Positions 7,552 through 16,165 of a DNA stretch of 34,321 nucleotides are shown here, in pieces; the first letter of the stretch is position 1; each line of letters starts with the position of its first letter. Under the pieces are notes generated by a model. That model was not told the DNA's origin. It saw only the letters and a program-made list of their open reading frames with translations, and searched no databases. The stretch spans positions 1 through 34,321 of the forward strand of contig CAIPTQ010000210.1 in NCBI GenBank assembly GCA_903868035.1, written 5' to 3'. Made by a program: the position numbers and the translations under genes. The DNA is from an uncultured Phycisphaerales bacterium (GTDB lineage Bacteria; Planctomycetota; Phycisphaerae; WQYP01).

Positions 7552-9996
7552 ATGCCCCGCCTTTCCGCCCTCCTCCGCGTAGCCCTCCTCCTGGCCTCTG
7601 CCTCCCTCGCCGCCTGCGCCATCCAACCCGCCAACCACCTCGTCAGCGCCCCCGGCAGCACCCGCCAAATGCTCTTCACCGAGAATTGGCGCTTCAACCT
7701 CAACGATGTCACCAACAGTGAAACCCCCGCCTTCAACGACTCCGCCTGGCGCACCCTCGACCTCCCCCACGACTGGTCCATCGAACAACCCTTCGACCAG
7801 AAATACGCCTCCGGCACCGGCTTCCTCCCCGGCGGCATCGCCTGGTACCGCAAACACTTCACCCTCGCCCCCGACCAGCTCGACAAAGTTCTCACGATCC
7901 GCTTCGACGGCATCTACAAAAACTCCACCGTCTACCTCAACGGCCATAAACTCGGCGACCGCCCCTACGGCTACAGCTCCTTCGAGTACGACCTCACCCC
8001 CTACCTCAACAAACTTGGCGACAACATCATCGCCGTCCGCGTAGACCACAAGGATTTCGCCGACTCCCGCTGGTATCCCGGCTCGGGCATCTACCGCAAC
8101 GTCTACCTCACCGCCGCCAAGACCGTCCACGTCGATCGCTACGGCACCTTCGTCACCACGCCCAAGGTCACCGAGAAATCCGCCACGATCAAGATCGAAG
8201 CCACCGTCCACAACGACAGTAACGAGCCGGTCTTCGTCACCCTCGACACCCGCCTCCTCGACCATCAGGGCCACGAACTCGTCGGCGGTGGTGTTGAGGG
8301 TAACATCAATGTCAATTACGTCACCACCTTCGACCCCGACCGCCCCGAATCCATCCCCGCCAAAAGCACCAAGGTCATCACCCGCGAATATATTCTCGCC
8401 AACCCCCACCTCTGGTCCCTCGATCGCCCCAACATGTACACTGCCGTCACCCACGTCGGCTGCCCCAAGGGCTGCGAGTTCGACACCTACAACACTCCCT
8501 TCGGCATCCGCACGTTCAACTTCGACCCCAACAGCGGGTTTTCGCTCAATGGCGTGCCGATGAAGATCAAGGGCGTCTGCCTGCATGAAGATGCCGGCGG
8601 CCTGGGCTCCGCCATCCCCCAGCAAGTCTGGGAACGGCGGCTTTTCCTGCTCCGTTCCGCCGGCGCCAACGCCATCCGCGCCTCGCACAATCCGCCCGCG
8701 CCGGAGTTCCTCGACCTCTGCGACCGCATGGGTTTTCTCGTCATGGATGAGGCCTTCGACGAATGGAACTGCCCCACCTTCGCCGGCCCCCAGGGCAAGA
8801 AGAAATGGATCGATACCTGGTCCGGCACCATCTCCAAGCTCGACGGCTACCACTCCGACTTCGACAAATGGGCCGACACCGATATCAAGGACATGGTCCT
8901 CCGCGACCGCAACCACCCTTCTATCATCATGTGGTCCATCGGCAACGAAATCGACTATACCGACGACCCTTATCCCGCCAATTCCCAGGACCTGGTTCCC
9001 GTCGCCAAACGCCTTATTGCCGCCGTTAAATCCGTCGATACCACCCGTCCCGTAACGGCCGCGTGTGCCAAGATCGCCACCAACTTGTGGTACAAGGAAC
9101 TTGACATCATTGGCTACAACTACCAGGAAGGCCGCTACGTCGCCGATCACACCGCCATGCCCGACCGCGTGATCTTCGGCTCCGAAAACGACTTGCGCGG
9201 CTTGAGCCAGTGGCTCGCCGTCGCCGACATCCCCTTTATCTCCGCCCAGTTCCTCTGGACCGGCATCGACTATCTTGGCGAAGCCGGCCGCCCCGCCCCG
9301 GGCACGAAATCCGCCTGGCCCGAACGCTCCCGCCCCGACGGCTTCTTCGACCTGGCGGGTTTCAAAAAGCCCATGTTCTACTTCCGCAAATCGCTTTGGA
9401 CCGACGAGCCGATGGTCAAGATCGACTTCAACCTGCCGGAGGAGCAGACTGATAGGACGCTGGCGGTGCCGCCGGGCCTGGCCTGCTATACCAATTGCGA
9501 AACGGTCGAGTTTTTCCAGAACGGCAAGTCGCTGGGCGAATTGCCGCTGCCCAAGGAGACGCGCGTCATCAAGGTGCCCGCCAACCCCGCGGCGGGGCCG
9601 ATCAAGGCCGTCGGCAAGAAGGCCGGCAAGGCCATCGCGGGTGTCGAGGACACTTTCATCCTCTCCGGCCCGCCCGCGAAGATCGACCTCTGGGAGTATC
9701 CCTCGTTCCTCGGACCCGGCGACGGCCCCAACGTGGAGCAGATTGAACTCTCGCTGCTGGATGCCGCCGGCAACTTGTCGCGCGACGCCGCCAACGAAGT
9801 CTCCGTCAAACTTGACGGCCCCGGCCGCCTCATGGCTATCGAATCCGGCGACAACAACTCCCACGAAAACTACCAGGCTCCGCTGCACAAAGCCTTCCAC
9901 GGTCGCCTCCTGCTCTACATCGAAACCCACGGCCCCGTGAAAGTGACCACCACCACGCCGGGATTGCCCGGCGCGTCGATCCGAATTGGCGGATGA
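7552..9996 (+). CDS. Glycoside hydrolase family 2 lipoprotein (beta-galactosidase-like)
   Basis: This exported glycosidase of 814 residues probably hydrolyses terminal beta-linked sugars from polysaccharide fragments. The start at 7552 is fixed by AAGGAG five bases upstream and by a signal peptide ending in the lipobox LAAC (Cys22). A longer frame from 7252 would overlap the divergent dinG gene. The GH2 order is sugar-binding jelly roll (about 40-190, with LPHDWSIE and YPGSGIYRNVYL), Ig-like domain (190-325), then TIM barrel. Catalytic acid/base Glu466 is in WSIGNEIDY and the nucleophile Glu545 in IFGSEN. RASHNPPAPEFLDLCDRMGF is a classic GH2 segment. A C-terminal Ig-like region (DUF4982-like position) follows. 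Specificity among galactosidase, glucuronidase and mannosidase cannot be settled from sequence alone. Confidence 0.9.
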   Translation: MPRLSALLRVALLLASASLAACAIQPANHLVSAPGSTRQMLFTENWRFNLNDVTNSETPAFNDSAWRTLDLPHDWSIEQPFDQKYASGTGFLPGGIAWYRKHFTLAPDQLDKVLTIRFDGIYKNSTVYLNGHKLGDRPYGYSSFEYDLTPYLNKLGDNIIAVRVDHKDFADSRWYPGSGIYRNVYLTAAKTVHVDRYGTFVTTPKVTEKSATIKIEATVHNDSNEPVFVTLDTRLLDHQGHELVGGGVEGNINVNYVTTFDPDRPESIPAKSTKVITREYILANPHLWSLDRPNMYTAVTHVGCPKGCEFDTYNTPFGIRTFNFDPNSGFSLNGVPMKIKGVCLHEDAGGLGSAIPQQVWERRLFLLRSAGANAIRASHNPPAPEFLDLCDRMGFLVMDEAFDEWNCPTFAGPQGKKKWIDTWSGTISKLDGYHSDFDKWADTDIKDMVLRDRNHPSIIMWSIGNEIDYTDDPYPANSQDLVPVAKRLIAAVKSVDTTRPVTAACAKIATNLWYKELDIIGYNYQEGRYVADHTAMPDRVIFGSENDLRGLSQWLAVADIPFISAQFLWTGIDYLGEAGRPAPGTKSAWPERSRPDGFFDLAGFKKPMFYFRKSLWTDEPMVKIDFNLPEEQTDRTLAVPPGLACYTNCETVEFFQNGKSLGELPLPKETRVIKVPANPAAGPIKAVGKKAGKAIAGVEDTFILSGPPAKIDLWEYPSFLGPGDGPNVEQIELSLLDAAGNLSRDAANEVSVKLDGPGRLMAIESGDNNSHENYQAPLHKAFHGRLLLYIETHGPVKVTTTTPGLPGASIRIGG

Positions 9997-10023
9997 CCAC
10001 CCCCCCTGACCACCCACCCCGCA

Positions 10024-10045
10024 CCACACTTCATCCGGAGTGTGG
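10024..10045 (+). terminator. Hairpin after the GH2 gene, possible terminator
   Basis: CCACACT (10024-10030) and AGTGTGG (10039-10045) form a perfect 7-base-pair stem with loop TCATCCGG, 28 bases after the GH2 stop. No T tract follows, so it may only be a stabilising or rho-assisted structure. Confidence 0.3.
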
Positions 10046-10049
10046 CCAC

Positions 10050-10079
10050 TTGCCCCGCGCCCACCCATACAGATACGAT
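10050..10079 (+). promoter_or_regulatory. Possible promoter of the 178-residue membrane protein gene
   Basis: TTGCCC (10050-10055), 18 bases, TACGAT (10074-10079). The boxes are moderate and well placed about 60 bases before the ATG at 10142. Confidence 0.35.
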
Positions 10080-10141
10080 ACTCCCTCTTCCATCGCCTGT
10101 TCTGGCAGGGCAGGCCGACCCCGGTTCACATGAGGTTCATC

Positions 10142-10678
10142 ATGAACAATCATCTCCCCCAGTTTTCCTTCACGCTTCCGGCGCCCCCGGTGGAATCACG
10201 CCCGCCGCGCTATTCCAAGGCCCTCTGGCTGATCGCCATCGGCCTGCTGGTCAATGCCGGCGTGCTGCTGCTGGCGCGCGGCCAGGCCCCCGACATCGCC
10301 TTCGACCGCGCGGCCCTCGCCCAGGCCACGCCAATCGCCACACCGGCGGGAGCGCTCCTGGGCGCCCGCGGCATCTATATGATGCCCGCCCAGCTCGGCC
10401 CCACCACCTACGGCCTGTACCTGATGGATGTCGATTCCGGCACGATCTGCATCTACAAGGCCCTGCCGGACGTCAACCACTTTCGCCTCATGGCCGCCCG
10501 GTCCTTCAAGTACGACCGCTTTCTGGAGGACTTCAACAACGAGCCGCTGCGGCCCAAGGAAGTGCAGAAGATCGTGGAAGCCCAGCAGCAGCGCCTGGAA
10601 TTGGGGCAGAAGGATGACCAGCCCACGGTCGATCCGACCACCAAACCCAGCGAGAATCTGCCGGATACGCCTAAGTGA
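10142..10678 (+). CDS. Single-pass membrane protein of a lineage-type family (178 aa)
   Basis: The ATG at 10142 has GAGG six bases upstream and gives a short cytosolic N-terminus. One membrane helix follows (about residues 27-46, ALWLIAIGLLVNAGVLLLA) and then a soluble domain outside the membrane. That domain contains YGLYLMDVDSGTICIYK, which looks like a short beta-sheet repeat, and then HFRLMAARSFKYDRFLEDFNN. I associate this last pattern with uncharacterised Planctomycetota proteins, but this is memory of a family style and not a search. The tail is charged and Pro/Thr-rich. The gene stands alone between the GH2 gene and the first esterase. Function unknown. Confidence 0.75.
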   Translation: MNNHLPQFSFTLPAPPVESRPPRYSKALWLIAIGLLVNAGVLLLARGQAPDIAFDRAALAQATPIATPAGALLGARGIYMMPAQLGPTTYGLYLMDVDSGTICIYKALPDVNHFRLMAARSFKYDRFLEDFNNEPLRPKEVQKIVEAQQQRLELGQKDDQPTVDPTTKPSENLPDTPK

Positions 10679-10830
10679 ATGCCTCCGGCACAATATTTTC
10701 CCCGGACCATCTTTCCAGTAAAATCCGCACCCCGGTCTTTATGGCCGAGCCTTGTTTCAAGGGAAGCGAGGTACTTTCACGATAGATATTGGATGCGCTC
10801 AAATTTGTTGCCCTTTTTAGGAGCTCCTGA

Positions 10831-11760
10831 ATGAATCGTCTCCTCAAACTCTGTGCCTTGATGGTGTTCATGCTGACCGGCCTGACCCTCGGCGGTTGCA
10901 ACGGCGCCAGCAACCGCGCCCTGGATATGATTGGCCAGGATGGCCCCAAGTTGGGATTCAATTTCCGAACCCTGACCCGCGGCGATCATGTCCGCAAGTA
11001 CGGCGTGTTCGTGCCCATCTCCTACAAGGCCACCAACAAATATCCCGTCATTATCTTCCTCCAGGGCGTCGGCGAAGGCTGCGGCTGGGGCCAGGGCGAC
11101 GGCAAGAATTTGACCGTCGGCCTGGGACCATTCGTCGCGCTGCAGAAGGCGACATTCCCCTTCATCGTGATCTTCCCGCAATCGGCGGGCGGCTGGAGCG
11201 CGGATTCGGAATACGCCCAGGACGTGATCACCGCGCTGGATGATGTGTCCAAGGAATACAGCGTGGATGCCGACCGCGTCAGCCTCACGGGCCTGTCCAC
11301 CGGCGGCTACGGCACGTACGTGATCGGGGCCAAATATCGCGACCGCTTCGCCGCCCTTGTGCCCATGGGTTCCAATGACTCGGAATCCGCAGTTTCCGGC
11401 CAGTTGGTGAACCTCTCCGTCCGCGCCTATTGCAGCGCCGGCGGGGACATGTTCGCGGGCAACAATGACCAGCGCATGGTCGAGCGGATCAATTCCCTGG
11501 GCGGCCATGCGGCGTTCATCCAAACCGACACCTTTGGCCACGACTGCTGGGAAGCCGTCTATGGCAGCGGGGAGTTGTTCGGCTGGCTGCAGAACCAGCG
11601 GCGGCGCACCGCCATCGCGCCTGCGGCCATTCCCTCCACGCCCCGTGGCGCGGCGCCCGTGAGCACACCGACGCCGATGGCGGCGGTTCCGGCTCCGGTT
11701 CTGGCTCCGGCCGCGGCGGTGCGCACGAATGGGGCCGCGGCGGTGAATACGTCCTATTGA
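10831..11760 (+). CDS. Lipoprotein alpha/beta-hydrolase, esterase/depolymerase type (copy 1)
   Basis: AGGAG at 10819-10823 fixes the start. A signal peptide ends in the lipobox LGGC (Cys23). The mature part is an alpha/beta hydrolase of the PHB-depolymerase/feruloyl-esterase-like type. The nucleophile is Ser156 in GLSTGGYG, the likely His is His237 in TFGHDCWE, and an Asp (206 or 213) lies between. The usual oxyanion 'HG' is 'QG' here (IIFLQGVGEG), unlike the paralogue downstream (IIYLHGIGEG). A short Ala/Pro-rich tail of about 50 residues ends the protein. It probably acts on ester bonds at the cell surface. It is a tandem paralogue of the gene at 12092; the two share the core from 'RKY-VF-P-SY' to 'TFGHDCW'. 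Confidence 0.85.
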   Translation: MNRLLKLCALMVFMLTGLTLGGCNGASNRALDMIGQDGPKLGFNFRTLTRGDHVRKYGVFVPISYKATNKYPVIIFLQGVGEGCGWGQGDGKNLTVGLGPFVALQKATFPFIVIFPQSAGGWSADSEYAQDVITALDDVSKEYSVDADRVSLTGLSTGGYGTYVIGAKYRDRFAALVPMGSNDSESAVSGQLVNLSVRAYCSAGGDMFAGNNDQRMVERINSLGGHAAFIQTDTFGHDCWEAVYGSGELFGWLQNQRRRTAIAPAAIPSTPRGAAPVSTPTPMAAVPAPVLAPAAAVRTNGAAAVNTSY

Positions 11761-11808
11761 TGGAATCTCGGCGGGATGCCGAGCCTTGCGCCACATGATG
11801 CATCACCC

Positions 11809-11847
11809 GAGGCACGCCGCTTCCAACCGGCGTGCCTCATCGTTTTT
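11809..11847 (+). terminator. Rho-independent terminator after esterase copy 1
   Basis: GAGGCACGCCG (11809-11819) pairs perfectly with CGGCGTGCCTC (11828-11838) around an 8-base loop. Five T (11843-11847) follow after four bases. This is the clearest intrinsic terminator in the window. Confidence 0.85.
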
Positions 11848-11859
11848 GCCCGGCGAACG

Positions 11860-12021
11860 GAACCCGTAGCGTAAGCGAGGTGTACATGCGCGCATCCATG
11901 GAGGCGGGTACTTCGCGCAGGCGATAAAAGGCAGTGCGTTGACGAGAATCCTCTCATCGCCTTCGCGAAGCATATGGGGTTGTTGGGAACGGTCACTCCA
12001 CCTTGCTTACGCGACGGGTTC
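11860..12021. repeat. Inverted pair of 23-base elements
   Basis: The left arm 11860-11882 (GAACCCGTAGCGTAAGCGAG plus GTG) and the reverse complement of 11999-12021 differ at only two of 23 positions. The arms are 116 bases apart. Similarity continues weakly on the outer side (CGGCGAACG versus CGGCAGAAACA). Confidence 0.7.
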
Positions 12022-12091
12022 TGTTTCTGCCGCCGATGCATTTTGGCCGACTTGGCCGATAAGGGGTAGACACTGTCTTCGGAGCGTGTTG

Positions 12092-13279
12092 ATGAACTCC
12101 CTGCTCAAGTTGTGCGCGGCCGGCCTTCTGGTAGCGTTTATTTGCACCCTGACCGGATGCAACGGGGCGTCGCAAATCGCGCGGGACCGCCTCGACAAGG
12201 ACGGCATCCACGGCTTTTTGACCAAGACCCTGCACCGGGGCATCTGGACCCGCAAATACGCGGTGTTTATCCCCCAATCCTATTTCCCCGGCACCACCCG
12301 GAAATACCCCGTGATCATTTACCTCCATGGCATCGGCGAGGGCGATGGTTTGGGCATGGGCAACCTGAAAAACCTGACCGTCGGCCTGGCGCCGGAGGTG
12401 GCCAAGCGGGCCGACACCTTTGATTTCATCGTCATCTTTCCCCAGTCCGACGGCGGCTGGAGCCCCACTTCGGTCTACACCCAGGACATGTTCACCGCCT
12501 GGGCCAATACCGCCCGGGAATATCCCGTCGATCCCTACCGCGCCTACCTGACGGGGGTGTCCACCGGGGGCCATGGCACATGGGACATCGCGGCCAAATA
12601 CCCCAATCACTTTGCGGCCATCGTGCCCATGGCGTCCAACGGGGCGGACGCGGGCGACGCCGCCAAGTTGACGAATACGCCAGTGCGGGCTTTTTGCAGC
12701 GTTTTTGGGGATATTTTCGCCTGGAATAACGACCAGAGCATGGTCAACAGCATCAGGTCGCTCAACCCCAAAGCCGACGCGCTGTTAATCAAAACCCCAA
12801 CATTTGGGCATGATTGCTGGGACAATGCGTACGCCGGGTATGATTTGTTCTACTGGCTCAAGCAGCAGCGGCGGAGCGAAACGCCCGTGGCCCTCGCCCC
12901 GCCCCCCGCGCCCGCGGCCAAGCCCGCGCCTGTTATCGCCTCGGCAAAGCCGGCATCGGTCGCCAAGCCGGTCACCGCGCCGATTTCTGTGATTAAACCC
13001 GCGCCTGTGGTGTCCGCGCCGGCACCAGTATCAGCGGCCAAACCCGCACCATCGCCCACACCGGTGGTTGCCACACAGGCACCGATATCAACCGCCAAAC
13101 CCGCACCTTCGCCCACACCGGTGGTTGTCGCCCCGGCACCGGCTCCGGTCACCAAACCGGCTGCGCAGCCCACCACTGTTGTCGCGGCACCAGCGCCGCG
13201 CGCCATGCCGACCGCGCCGGTGGCGCTCAAGCCCGCGGCATCAAAGAATTCGGGAGCATGGGTGAACACGCCGTGGTAA
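12092..13279 (+). CDS. Lipoprotein alpha/beta-hydrolase, esterase/depolymerase type (copy 2) with long Ala/Pro/Lys tail
   Basis: GGAG at 12081-12084 fixes the start. The lipobox is TGC (Cys23 in TLTGC). The hydrolase core has the oxyanion LHGIGEG (about 78-84), nucleophile Ser157 in GVSTGGHG and His240 in TFGHDCWD. After residue 262 follows a low-complexity tail of about 134 residues rich in Ala, Pro, Lys and Val. It contains a 19-residue unit (APVSAAKPAPSPTPVVATQ) repeated exactly in phase. The tail may act as a cell-wall or surface spacer. The gene is a diverged duplicate of the one at 10831. The two copies differ mainly in tail length and in the oxyanion His/Gln. Substrate unknown. Confidence 0.85.
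   Translation: MNSLLKLCAAGLLVAFICTLTGCNGASQIARDRLDKDGIHGFLTKTLHRGIWTRKYAVFIPQSYFPGTTRKYPVIIYLHGIGEGDGLGMGNLKNLTVGLAPEVAKRADTFDFIVIFPQSDGGWSPTSVYTQDMFTAWANTAREYPVDPYRAYLTGVSTGGHGTWDIAAKYPNHFAAIVPMASNGADAGDAAKLTNTPVRAFCSVFGDIFAWNNDQSMVNSIRSLNPKADALLIKTPTFGHDCWDNAYAGYDLFYWLKQQRRSETPVALAPPPAPAAKPAPVIASAKPASVAKPVTAPISVIKPAPVVSAPAPVSAAKPAPSPTPVVATQAPISTAKPAPSPTPVVVAPAPAPVTKPAAQPTTVVAAPAPRAMPTAPVALKPAASKNSGAWVNTPW
13022..13135 (+). repeat. Two 57-base in-frame tandem units in the esterase tail
   Basis: Units at 13022-13078 and 13079-13135 are nearly identical; a 34-base core GCCAAACCCGCACC... at 13037 and 13094 differs at one base. Each codes for 19 residues (APVSAAKPAPSPTPVVATQ and APISTAKPAPSPTPVVVAP). 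A degenerate third unit starts at 13136. Confidence 0.8.
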
Positions 13280-13324
13280 CACGTGGCACGGCGGTAACAA
13301 ACGCTCGGTTTGAATAATCACGGA

Positions 13325-16165
13325 TCATTGTGGTGGCGTCACCACTTCCACGGCACCCAGCTTTTCCAACTGCGGTTTGAGCGTGGCGGCGGGGCCGACG
13401 ACGACCACGGTCATGCGGTCGGGCAGCACATACTTGGTCATGTTGGCGCGAATCTGGTCAGGGGTCACCTGGCCGATGCGCTGGGCGTATTTGTCGTAAT
13501 AGTCGGCCGGGTAGCCGTTGAGCATGCCTTCGAGGCGGCGGTCGGCCTGTTCGCTGACGGTCTGCATGGACATCAGCAGGCTGCCGGCGACGCGGAACTT
13601 GGCGTCGGCGAGTTCCTGGTCGGGGACGTTGGCGGCCTTCATGTCATCGAGGACTTTGAAGATCGCGGTGACGGCGTCCCCCGTTTTTTCAAAGCTGGTG
13701 CCGGCCGCGCCGACGAACACGCCGGCCTGGCGGTTGGGGGAGAAGATGCCGTAGACATCGTAGACGTAACCCTTTTCGGCGCGGACGTAGCGGGGCAGGC
13801 GTGATTCCAGGCCCGCCGAGAGGATTTGGTTGGCCAGCGAACCGGCGAACTTTTCGTCGCTCGCGATGGAATACGCGGGTATGCCGTAGCGGATGGCCGC
13901 CTGTTTGGCGTCGGGCTTGTCGATGATGACCAGGCGGCGGGCGGCGGGGGCCTTGGGGAAGGTGTAGCTGATCGCCGGCGGCGGGCCGGTGGGAATGTCG
14001 GCCAGCAGCTTGGCGGCGGCGGCCTGGCCATCGGCAACGGTGATGTCGCCGGAGATCATGAGGATGGCGCCGTCGCCCTTGTAGATGCTGCCGTAAAACT
14101 GTTTGACGTCCTCGAGCGTGAGGGCCGAGAGGGAGGCGAGGGTGGTGAGGCGGCCGAGGGGGGAATCGCCGTAGAGGTCCTTGGTGAGCTCGCGCGAGGC
14201 CATGGTGGTGGGGCTGTTGAGGGAGAGGCGTAATTCGGAGACAGATTGATTTTGCAGGTTCTTAAACTCGCCGGGATCGAAGGCGGGGGTGAGGAGGATG
14301 TCGTGGGTGGCGGCCAGGGCGTAGGCGAATTGTTCCTTGAGACAACTCCCGGAAATATGGGTGACATCGCCGCTGTCGAAGACGCTCAGTTCGATGGCGC
14401 GGGATTCGAGATCCTCGTTGAATTGATCGAAGGTTTTGCCCTTGGGGCCGCGGCGGACCATGGCGGAGGTGATGCTGGCGAGGCCTTCCTTGCCTTTGGG
14501 CTCGGCATGGCCGCCGGCGCGCAGGGCCAGCGACCAGTTGATGATGGGCATGCGGTGATCTTCCATGACGACGACGCTGACCTGGGGCATGACGTTCTTG
14601 GCCGGACCGATGGCGACCTTGGTTTCGACGCCTTTTTCGAAGGTGGCGGCGGGAAGCGTGCCGGCCATGGGCGGCTTGGCGGGATAATCCGCCGGGAAGT
14701 TGATGGCACGGGCGTTGACCTTGGTGTCGGCGGGCTCCGATGCCGGCGGGGTGGCGGAGGGCGCGCCGGGCTGGGGGCCTTCCTGCGGGCCGGGGGTGAC
14801 GACCATGACGTTCATGGCGGTGTCGGGGAAATATTTCTGCGCGACGCGCTGCAAGTCGGCCGGCGTCAGCGCTTCCAGCCGCGCGCGGGCGGTGGTGACG
14901 CGGTCGAGTTTGTTCTGGATGAGCAGTTCCTGGCCCAGTTCGCTGGCCACCTTTTCGGCGGTTTCAAAGCGTGTGGCCAGGCTCATGCGCATCTGCTGCT
15001 TGACCTTGTCGAGTTCCGCGGCGGTGACGGGCTTTTCGCGTCCGGCGGCGACGGCGGCCTTGAGCTGCTTTTCGACCTCAGCGGGATCCTTATCCTTAAG
15101 GACAGTGGCTTCGAGGCCCATGAGGCCGCCGTCTTCGAGGTTTTCGATGAACATGCCGGCTTCCACGGCGAGGGGATTGTCGCTGGTGACCAGGGATTGA
15201 TAGATGCGCGAGGATTGGCCGTCACCGACGATGGCGCCCAGCAGGCCCAGGGCGTCCATGTCCTCGGAGGCTTCCGGGGGGGCGCGGAAGGCCAGGAGCA
15301 CGCGGGCCAGCGGGGCGGGCATCTTGACTTCCAGGCGGCGCGGGGCGGTCTGGGGGGGCTCGGTGGGGATTTGACGGTCAAGAGGTAGCCACGAGATATT
15401 ACCGCCATTACCTACTTGGAGACCCCGGCCAGGTATCCAGGCATAGTATTTTTTGACCATATCGCGGGTCTTGGGGATGTCGATGTTGCCGGCGATGACG
15501 AGGATGGCGTTGTTGGGGACGTAGTATTTTTCAAAAAAGTTCTGCAAATCCTGCGTCTTGGCGGCTTGCAGGTGGGACATGTTCCCAATCGGCGTCCACT
15601 GGTAAGGATGGGTTTTGAACACCTCGGGCATGAGCAGTTCGAACATGCCGCCGTAGGGCTGATTGAGGCGCATGCGCCATTCTTCGCTCACCACGTTCCG
15701 CTCGGTGCTGAATATTTCCGGCGAGACCTTGAAGGAACTCATGCGGTCGGCTTCCAGCCAGAGGGCCATTTCGGTGTAGTTGGCGGGGAGGGTGTCGTGG
15801 TAAACGGTTTCGTCGAAGGAGGTGAAGGCGTTGGTGTAGCCGCCGACCTGGCCGACGAGTTTCATGTGTTCTTCGGGTCCGACGTGGGCCGAGCCGCGGA
15901 ACATCATGTGCTCGAACATGTGGGCGAAGCCCTGGCGGTCGGTGCGCTCATCGCGGGAGCCGACGTGATAGAGCACGCGGACCTGCGTGACCGGCGAGGT
16001 GGGCATGGGGGCGTAGATGATGCGCAGGCCGTTGGCCAGCGTCTCCTGGGTCCAGGTCTGGCCGGCGGCGGAACCGGTGGTGGGGCCGACCTGCGCCCCG
16101 AGGCGCGACGTGGTGAGGCAGGCCAGGAGGAGGAGGGCGGGGATGAGACGTTTGGCGGGGGCCAT
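13325..16165 (-). CDS. Exported two-domain M16 zinc metalloprotease
   Basis: A peptidase M16 (insulinase/pitrilysin-like) protein of 946 residues. AGGAG lies just before ATG 16165, and an N-terminal signal peptide (LIPALLLLACLTTSRLGAQ) indicates export. The first M16 domain (about 40-480) carries the inverted zinc motif HMFEH (residues 82-86) and the distal Glu in ERNVVSEEWR (about 161). The second domain (about 500-930) has the same fold pattern but no HxxEH, as in the inactive half of such pairs. GAGLESRLPRYVRAEKGYVYD is a typical second-domain segment. The linker is Pro/Ala-rich. The two halves likely form one clam-shell that degrades small peptides in the periplasm. It is convergent with esterase copy 2 and divergent from the LamG gene. 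Confidence 0.93.
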   Translation of the reverse strand: MAPAKRLIPALLLLACLTTSRLGAQVGPTTGSAAGQTWTQETLANGLRIIYAPMPTSPVTQVRVLYHVGSRDERTDRQGFAHMFEHMMFRGSAHVGPEEHMKLVGQVGGYTNAFTSFDETVYHDTLPANYTEMALWLEADRMSSFKVSPEIFSTERNVVSEEWRMRLNQPYGGMFELLMPEVFKTHPYQWTPIGNMSHLQAAKTQDLQNFFEKYYVPNNAILVIAGNIDIPKTRDMVKKYYAWIPGRGLQVGNGGNISWLPLDRQIPTEPPQTAPRRLEVKMPAPLARVLLAFRAPPEASEDMDALGLLGAIVGDGQSSRIYQSLVTSDNPLAVEAGMFIENLEDGGLMGLEATVLKDKDPAEVEKQLKAAVAAGREKPVTAAELDKVKQQMRMSLATRFETAEKVASELGQELLIQNKLDRVTTARARLEALTPADLQRVAQKYFPDTAMNVMVVTPGPQEGPQPGAPSATPPASEPADTKVNARAINFPADYPAKPPMAGTLPAATFEKGVETKVAIGPAKNVMPQVSVVVMEDHRMPIINWSLALRAGGHAEPKGKEGLASITSAMVRRGPKGKTFDQFNEDLESRAIELSVFDSGDVTHISGSCLKEQFAYALAATHDILLTPAFDPGEFKNLQNQSVSELRLSLNSPTTMASRELTKDLYGDSPLGRLTTLASLSALTLEDVKQFYGSIYKGDGAILMISGDITVADGQAAAAKLLADIPTGPPPAISYTFPKAPAARRLVIIDKPDAKQAAIRYGIPAYSIASDEKFAGSLANQILSAGLESRLPRYVRAEKGYVYDVYGIFSPNRQAGVFVGAAGTSFEKTGDAVTAIFKVLDDMKAANVPDQELADAKFRVAGSLLMSMQTVSEQADRRLEGMLNGYPADYYDKYAQRIGQVTPDQIRANMTKYVLPDRMTVVVVGPAATLKPQLEKLGAVEVVTPPQ

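Larger units (their letters stand above)
11761..12091. other. 331-base intergenic region between the two esterase paralogues
   Basis: No gene is supported here. The region holds a 6-base-pair hairpin CTCGGC-GGGAT-GCCGAG (11767-11783), a strong terminator (11809-11847), two inverted 23-base elements (11860-11882 and 11999-12021) and a direct repeat TTGGCCGA (12043-12050 and 12052-12059). The ribosome binding site GGAG (12081-12084) of the next gene closes it. Confidence 0.7.

Noticed and set aside
7522..10068. Open frame of 848 codons on the minus strand opposite the GH2 gene
   Set aside because: Composition is repetitive Gly/Val/Asp-rich with no domain, signal or ribosome binding site. It is the mirror of GC-rich codon use in the GH2 gene, whose motifs are unmistakable.
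12043..12059. Direct repeat TTGGCCGA twice with one base between, as a possible operator
   Set aside because: Too short and GC-rich to support on its own; no similar pair was seen before the paralogous gene. Kept only in the intergenic description.
13022..13135. Repeats that could be mistaken for a CRISPR array or mobile repeat
   Set aside because: The 57-base units are adjacent without spacers and stay in frame, so they are a protein tail expansion.
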